From assembly GCA_027451185.1 (NCBI GenBank), contig DAIDJW010000009.1, forward strand, positions 1 through 15,800: DNA of 15,800 nt. Reading direction: 5' to 3'. Position numbers and translations under genes: made by a program. The notes beneath the pieces are model-generated. The model was not told the origin of the DNA, did not search any database, and saw nothing but the letters and a program-made list of their open reading frames with translations. Origin of the DNA: Candidatus Saccharimonadota bacterium. GTDB lineage: Bacteria; Patescibacteriota; Saccharimonadia; Saccharimonadales; Saccharimonadaceae. Positions 12,632-15,800 of this stretch are shown here, one piece after another. Each line of letters opens with the position of its first letter. Positions within the stretch are counted from its first letter, which is position 1.

Positions 12632-12952
12632 TTACCAGCTGCGCTGACGGAATGAACCGCCATTGCCACGGTTGCCACCGTTAAAATCGCGAGGCTTGTC
12701 CTCTTTAGGACGGGCCAAGCTAACGGTAATCTCTCGGCCGTCAAGCTCTTTGCCGTTTAGTTGGTCGACGGCTTTTTGGTTATTAGCCTCGTCAACAAAC
12801 GATACAAAGCCAAAGCCCTTGCTGCGACCGCTTTCGCGGTCGGTGATCACACGGGCGCTGTCTACTTCGCCGATTTGCTCAAAGAAAGCCTTCAAGCTGT
12901 CGTCGTTAGTAGCGTAAGCTAGGCTGCCGATGAATAGATTTTGCTGTGCCAT
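12632..12952 (-). CDS. RRM-type RNA-binding protein
   Basis: This 106-residue protein is a single RNA recognition motif with a short tail. RNP2 is LFIGSL (6-11) and RNP1 is KGFGFVSF (45-52), both with the aromatic residues that stack on RNA. The fold ends near residue 80 (ITVSLARP). A Gly/Asn/Arg-rich, unstructured tail ends in FRQRSW. Such small RRM proteins are best known from cyanobacteria, where some are cold-induced; they probably act as RNA chaperones. The start follows a purine-rich stretch (AAGAAAAGAG) but a poor Shine-Dalgarno. About 300 bases of structured, apparently non-coding DNA precede it and may be its leader, as seen for cold-shock mRNAs. It converges on ligA and shares the terminator at 12592-12620. 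Confidence 0.95.
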   Translation of the reverse strand: MAQQNLFIGSLAYATNDDSLKAFFEQIGEVDSARVITDRESGRSKGFGFVSFVDEANNQKAVDQLNGKELDGREITVSLARPKEDKPRDFNGGNRGNGGSFRQRSW

Positions 12953-13055
12953 TTATTTGTAACTCTTTTCTTCTTGATTCATGTCAGATCGACCTTGCTG
13001 CAATCTTCGTGCGAAGAAGAGTTACCTTGGTGAAGATAAGTTCTGCTTTTGCCGT

Positions 13056-13139
13056 AATATGCGTGTGCTTCTGAACGCCCTTATTTAAGCATAGACACAG
13101 AGTAATTACTAGTGGCAAATTACGAATATGCTTGTGTTT
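13056..13139. repeat. nested inverted repeat and direct repeat upstream of the RRM gene
   Basis: AAGCATA (13087-13093) pairs with TATGCTT (13127-13133), and inside it GTAATT (13102-13107) pairs with AATTAC (13118-13123). Separately, AATATGCGTGTGCTT (13056-13070) recurs as AATATGCTTGTGTTT (13125-13139), 13 of 15 identical. Either could form a regulatory RNA structure or a protein site. Confidence 0.6.
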
Positions 13140-13154
13140 TTGTTTAGATAGTTC

Positions 13155-13182
13155 ATAATAAAGGGTAAGCTGGTGCGCCAAA
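13155..13182 (-). promoter_or_regulatory. possible promoter of the RRM gene
   Basis: The minus strand has TATTAT (13155-13160) with a weak TTGGCG/TTTGGC (13176-13182) 15-16 bases upstream. Its upstream part overlaps a CGCC/GGCG hairpin. This is tentative; other AT-rich stretches in the region could serve. Confidence 0.3.
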
Positions 13183-13260
13183 GGGGTATCCTTGCGGCGA
13201 TTAAAAACAAACATATTTCAAAACATCGTGCCCCGGGTGGGCGCGCAACAGCAAAAAAAC

Positions 13261-13290
13261 AAACCGCCTCTAGAAATTGAGGCGGTTTTC
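13261..13290. terminator. hairpin terminator upstream of the tRNA-Ala pair
   Basis: AAACCGCCTC (13261-13270) and GAGGCGGTTT (13279-13288) form a perfect 10-pair stem. TTTTC follows on the plus strand, and a T-rich run (GTTTTTTT) follows on the minus strand. No gene is known to end here from either side, so what it terminates is unclear. Confidence 0.85.
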
Positions 13291-13311
13291 TGTTAATATG
13301 GTTTTTCGTAC

Positions 13312-13388
13312 GGGGCATTAGCTCATTTGGCTAGAGCGCTTCCATGGCATGGAAGAGGTGATCGGTTCGAATCCGATATGCTCCACCA
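13312..13388 (+). tRNA. tRNA-Ala (anticodon GGC)
   Basis: Acceptor GGGGCAT/ATGCTCC includes the G3-U70 wobble pair that marks alanine tRNAs. Anticodon stem CTTCC/GGAAG holds loop ATGGCAT, giving GGC. The T-arm and encoded CCA (13386-13388) are regular. A TAATAT (13294-13299) just upstream may be its -10. Confidence 0.97.
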
Positions 13389-13406
13389 CAGAATTTATGA
13401 CAATAT

Positions 13407-13482
13407 GGGGACGTAGCTCACCTGGTAGAGCGCAGCATTCGCATTGCTGAGGTAGGGCGTTCAAGTCGCCTCGTCTCCACCA
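13407..13482 (+). tRNA. tRNA-Ala (anticodon CGC)
   Basis: Acceptor GGGGACG/CGTCTCC again has G3-U70. Anticodon stem CAGCA/TGCTG holds loop TTCGCAT, giving CGC for GCG codons. CCA is encoded. It lies 18 bases after the other tRNA-Ala and is surely co-transcribed with it. A dedicated CGC isoacceptor fits the frequent GCG codons here. Confidence 0.95.
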
Positions 13483-13496
13483 CAATATTCAGTATC

Positions 13497-13526
13497 AATA
13501 TCACCCCTCGTGGGTGTTATTTTTTA
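13497..13526 (+). terminator. terminator of the tRNA-Ala pair
   Basis: AATA-t-CACCC and GGGTG-t-TATT pair around loop CTCGT with a single T-T mismatch, followed by six T. It lies 14 bases after the second CCA end. Confidence 0.85.
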
Positions 13527-13545
13527 TCACATTAGACGCTCAGCG

Positions 13546-13559
13546 GATAATCGTATATA
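13546..13559 (+). promoter_or_regulatory. possible -10 region of the MurF-like gene
   Basis: GATAAT (13546-13551) and TATATA (13554-13559) both resemble a -10. The second ends 12 bases before the ATG at 13572. No ribosome site is visible, so the leader is probably very short. Confidence 0.4.
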
Positions 13560-13571
13560 GTTGACTTAGCT

Positions 13572-14852
13572 ATGTTTAAAAAATCAATTCAACTCAAACT
13601 CGAGGGCTATGTTAAAAAATACCTGCGCAAACATCCAGATATTAAATTAGTCATTGTTACCGGCAGTGTTGGCAAAACTAGCACCAAAGTTGCCATTGGC
13701 ACAGTGCTCTCCGAGCGCTTTCGGGTGCGTCTGCACGAGGGTAATCATAACGCTGAGCTGAGCGCGCCACTGGCGATTTTGGGGATTGAGTATCCCGACA
13801 ATTTGCGCAGTCCAATGACTTGGTTCAGAGTTTTTAAAGCTGCTCGCCAGCGAATCAATCGCCCGTCGGATGTCGATGTGATTGTGCAAGAAGTCGGCAG
13901 CGATAGAATTGGTCAAGTACCGCATTTCGGTAAACTGGCCACACCAGATATTGCTGTAGTGACGGCCGTTTCGCCAGAGCACATGGAATTCTTTATTAAT
14001 CTCGACACGGTGGCGGCCGAGGAGTTGGCGGCGGCTAATTTTAGTAAGCTAGCACTGATTAATCGCGACGATATTGACGGCAAATATGCAGCCGACTTGG
14101 CTAATCCGAACATCGACACCTATGGCACGAGCGCCGCTGCCGAGTATCATTTTATTGATACCGATTTTACGGTTATCGATGGTCACAAAGGAAATTTTGT
14201 AGCACCAGAGTGGGACGACCCGGTTGAGGCAACTATCCATGTGGTTGGCGAGCATAACCTGCGTCCAGCGGTGGCCGCTGGAGCGGTGGCGGTGAAGTTA
14301 GGCATGAGTGCCAGTGAAGTGGCTAAGGGTCTTCAAAAAATTCATCCGGTGGCGGGTAGAATGAATCCGCTGCGTGGCGTTAACGACACGGTTATTTTAG
14401 ACGACACCTACAACTCCAGTCCGCTGGCGGCAGAATCGGCTCTGAAGACGCTTTATAATCTGACGGCGCCGCAAAAAATTGCCGTTCTTGGCAGTATGAA
14501 TGAACTGGGCGCTACCTCGGCCCAGGAGCACGAGCGTATCGGCAAACTATGTGACCCCAACCAGCTAGCTTGGGTAATTACGGTTGGCGAAGAAGCAAAT
14601 AAAAACTTGGCGCCAGCCGCCAAGGCTAGAGGATGCCAGGTAAAATCGTTCAAAACGGCAGTCGAGGCCGGCGGTTTTGTACACAAAGTCCTGGAGCAGG
14701 GTGCGGTCATCTTGTTTAAGGGTTCTCAAGGTGGAATTTTTCTAGAAGAAGGCGTTAAAGTGGTGCTGCATGCCACCGAAGAAGATTCGAAGCTAGTTCG
14801 CCAATCGCCGCAGTGGATAGCCAAGAAGCAAGCCTTTTTCGGACAATTTTAA
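13572..14852 (+). CDS. murF: MurF-like Mur ligase lacking the usual N-terminal domain
   Basis: This 426-residue ATP-dependent ligase is most like MurF, which adds D-Ala-D-Ala to the peptidoglycan precursor. The P-loop TGSVGKTST (30-38, K35) is followed by EGNHNAELSAPLAILG (56-71) and QEVGSDRIGQVP, corresponding to the MurF EMG motif (106-117). VSPEHMEFF (133-141), GEHNLRPAVAA (226-236), GRMNP (262-266), DDTYNSSP (277-284) and the C-terminal GSMNELG and FKGSQG motifs are also present. In typical MurF the P-loop lies near residue 105-110, after a UDP-sugar-binding domain; here it is at 31, so that domain is absent. The lost length is partly replaced by an insertion near 76-100 and a C-terminal extension. 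The start has no ribosome site. It could be a paralogue acting on another amide substrate. Confidence 0.85.
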   Translation: MFKKSIQLKLEGYVKKYLRKHPDIKLVIVTGSVGKTSTKVAIGTVLSERFRVRLHEGNHNAELSAPLAILGIEYPDNLRSPMTWFRVFKAARQRINRPSDVDVIVQEVGSDRIGQVPHFGKLATPDIAVVTAVSPEHMEFFINLDTVAAEELAAANFSKLALINRDDIDGKYAADLANPNIDTYGTSAAAEYHFIDTDFTVIDGHKGNFVAPEWDDPVEATIHVVGEHNLRPAVAAGAVAVKLGMSASEVAKGLQKIHPVAGRMNPLRGVNDTVILDDTYNSSPLAAESALKTLYNLTAPQKIAVLGSMNELGATSAQEHERIGKLCDPNQLAWVITVGEEANKNLAPAAKARGCQVKSFKTAVEAGGFVHKVLEQGAVILFKGSQGGIFLEEGVKVVLHATEEDSKLVRQSPQWIAKKQAFFGQF

Positions 14853-14857
14853 AGTTT

Positions 14858-14894
14858 GCTTAAATTGTGTTAAGCTGGTTGCAAATAGTATAAG
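14858..14894 (+). promoter_or_regulatory. promoter with inverted repeat over the -35
   Basis: TTGTGT (14865-14870), 18 bases, then TATAAG (14889-14894), ending 14 bases before the ATG at 14909. A perfect inverted repeat GCTTAA-N6-TTAAGC (14858-14875) covers the -35. No T-run follows it, so it looks more like an operator than a terminator. Confidence 0.45.
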
Positions 14895-14908
14895 CGGAAT
14901 TATAAATC

Positions 14909-15800
14909 ATGTCTCCAGACGACAATCCAACCCCGGAGCAGCCAACTAATAATGTTGATCCAGCGCCCGGGGCGTCCGTCTCGGCTACAAAACCGGCTCG
15001 TAAGTTTGGCCGAAAATCACTAATTATCATGATCGTTGCTGGTGCACTAGTGCTGCTTGGCGGCGGTGTGGCGGCGGCCTATAACTTGTACTACCAAAAT
15101 CCCGATAAGGTACTCAGCGATGCGCTAATTAACACTGGTCGGACGAACACGCTTGGTATAAGTTCGCAGTTTACATACTCTAATCAAGACGCAAGCCTAA
15201 ACTTAAATACCAATGTTACTTACGACCGTCAAGCCGTCAGCACCAGCGGTAACGTTGCGATTACTTCGCAAAACAAGACGGGCGAAAGTCCGCTGCCTAG
15301 CAAGGTTGGTCTAGATTTCAGTGGTTACGTCGGCAAGGACGGGACGGTGATGGTCAAACTCTCGAAGGTTGATGATTTACTCAAAGCCCTGTTTTCAACC
15401 GATACCACAACGGCTGGGTCGATTGCCGCCAAAATTGACGATCGGTGGATTTCGATTAGTTCACCGTCGGCCGCCGACAGCTCTAGTAACAAAACGCAAC
15501 AGTGTTTTGCGGACGCCTACAGTAAGTTTGACAGTGACAAGAATCAGCAAAATGAGTTGCTTAATACCTATCGCAGCAATCTTTTCTTGGTTGTCGACAA
15601 GAAATTAGCCGCCAAGACCATCGACGGCGTTGGTAGCTTGGGCTATCAGATTCACCTGGACGAGGCGAAATACTACGCCTTCGGTGCAGCCCTACGGCAA
15701 ACAACGATTGGCAAGGCGATGCTAAACTGCGACAAGACTACCTTTGATGTCTTCAATAAATCAACCTCCACTAAGTTAGACCTACCGACGTTAGAGGTCT
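14909..15800 (+). CDS. membrane-anchored extracytoplasmic protein, unknown family (partial)
   Basis: The first 297 codons are present; the frame runs off the window. A Pro/Asp/Asn-rich cytoplasmic tail (about 1-30) leads into basic residues and one membrane helix (about 37-59). A Ser/Thr/Asn-rich domain outside the membrane follows. That domain has alternating strands (FTYSNQDASLNLNTNVTYDRQ; VGLDFSGYVGKDGTVMVKLSKVDD) reminiscent of extracytoplasmic lipoprotein-like proteins. It carries just two cysteines so far (C199 and C274), a spacing that could allow a disulfide. I do not recognise the family. The layout repeats that of the sortase and HtrA in this window: polar cytoplasmic tail, one helix, exported domain. 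The leader is short, with only a weak GGA before the start. It is probably transcribed separately from murF. Confidence 0.85.
   Translation, partial: MSPDDNPTPEQPTNNVDPAPGASVSATKPARKFGRKSLIIMIVAGALVLLGGGVAAAYNLYYQNPDKVLSDALINTGRTNTLGISSQFTYSNQDASLNLNTNVTYDRQAVSTSGNVAITSQNKTGESPLPSKVGLDFSGYVGKDGTVMVKLSKVDDLLKALFSTDTTTAGSIAAKIDDRWISISSPSAADSSSNKTQQCFADAYSKFDSDKNQQNELLNTYRSNLFLVVDKKLAAKTIDGVGSLGYQIHLDEAKYYAFGAALRQTTIGKAMLNCDKTTFDVFNKSTSTKLDLPTLEV

Larger units (their letters stand above)
12953..13260 (-). other. gene-free region: probable long structured leader of the RRM gene
   Basis: No convincing gene is seen here on either strand. On the minus strand there is a possible promoter (13155-13182), which would give a leader of roughly 195 bases. 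The region holds a nested inverted repeat (13087-13133), a 15-base direct repeat (13056-13070 and 13125-13139) and a hairpin near 13176-13199. A small plus-strand RNA ending at the terminator at 13261 is an alternative reading. Confidence 0.45.

Noticed and set aside
771..13133. ATATGC/GCATAT recurring in several promoters as a shared regulatory motif
   Set aside because: The hexamer also occurs within coding regions (for example near 2358, 5693, 8076 and 14086) and in tRNA-Ala, so it is not clearly enriched.
12984..13214. Minus-strand reading frame of 76 residues upstream of the RRM gene
   Set aside because: No ribosome site, unusual composition (many Lys, His, Leu) without a recognisable motif, and it overlaps the repeats and hairpins. 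It could still be a leader peptide, but I cannot support it.
13109..13318. Minus-strand frame of 69 residues beginning inside tRNA-Ala
   Set aside because: It starts in a tRNA gene and runs through a strong terminator hairpin; no motif.
1..15800. CRISPR array, insertion sequence, prophage or replication origin
   Set aside because: No spaced direct repeats, transposase, integrase, phage structural gene or DnaA-box cluster was seen.

Overview
The window looks like a piece of a small-genome, Gram-positive-like (monoderm) bacterium, most probably a member of Candidatus Saccharibacteria (TM7) or a close Patescibacteria/CPR relative. This is inference: it rests on moderate GC, many short or absent mRNA leaders, a sortase next to a surface protein ending in a P-N-T type sorting tail, a LemA / TIM44-DUF3137 / HtpX membrane cluster, a trimmed MurF-like ligase and a LigA without its zinc-finger cysteines. 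The standard genetic code fits: TAA, TAG and TGA all act as stops. No lineage marker such as rRNA is present.

Positions 1-1700 (minus strand) hold an HtrA-type membrane-anchored serine protease cut by the window edge, a GrpB/UPF0157 protein and a small SHOCT-type membrane protein. Positions 1720-2660 hold a divergent tRNA locus. tRNA-Gly(GCC) runs leftward. tRNA-Cys(GCA) and tRNA-Leu(TAA) run rightward with an HNH endonuclease gene squeezed between them. Positions 2639-3440 form a compact, strikingly GC-rich cassette. It has a palindromic promoter, a leader with two hairpins, a gene for a protein with one clear and one possible RNA-polymerase alpha-CTD-like helix-hairpin-helix domain, and a very strong terminator. 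A DUF4342 gene with a leaderless promoter follows.

Positions 3770-6752 are a surface module: a 625-residue secreted protein with autotransporter-type beta repeats and a C-terminal sorting tail, then its probable sortase. Positions 6749-12620 are a tightly packed rightward run: lemA, a TIM44-like/DUF3137 membrane protein, htpX, a polytopic membrane protein and ligA, ending at a bidirectional terminator. The converging gene on the other side encodes a small RRM RNA-binding protein preceded by about 300 bases of structured non-coding DNA.

Positions 13260-13530 carry two tRNA-Ala genes (GGC and CGC) between terminators. The window ends with a MurF-like ligase lacking the usual N-terminal domain and the first 297 codons of a membrane-anchored extracytoplasmic protein of unknown function.

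The best candidates for something undescribed are the GC-rich alpha-CTD-like cassette, the cysteine-free LigA, the HNH gene embedded in the tRNA unit, and the autotransporter-like protein rerouted to a sortase anchor.
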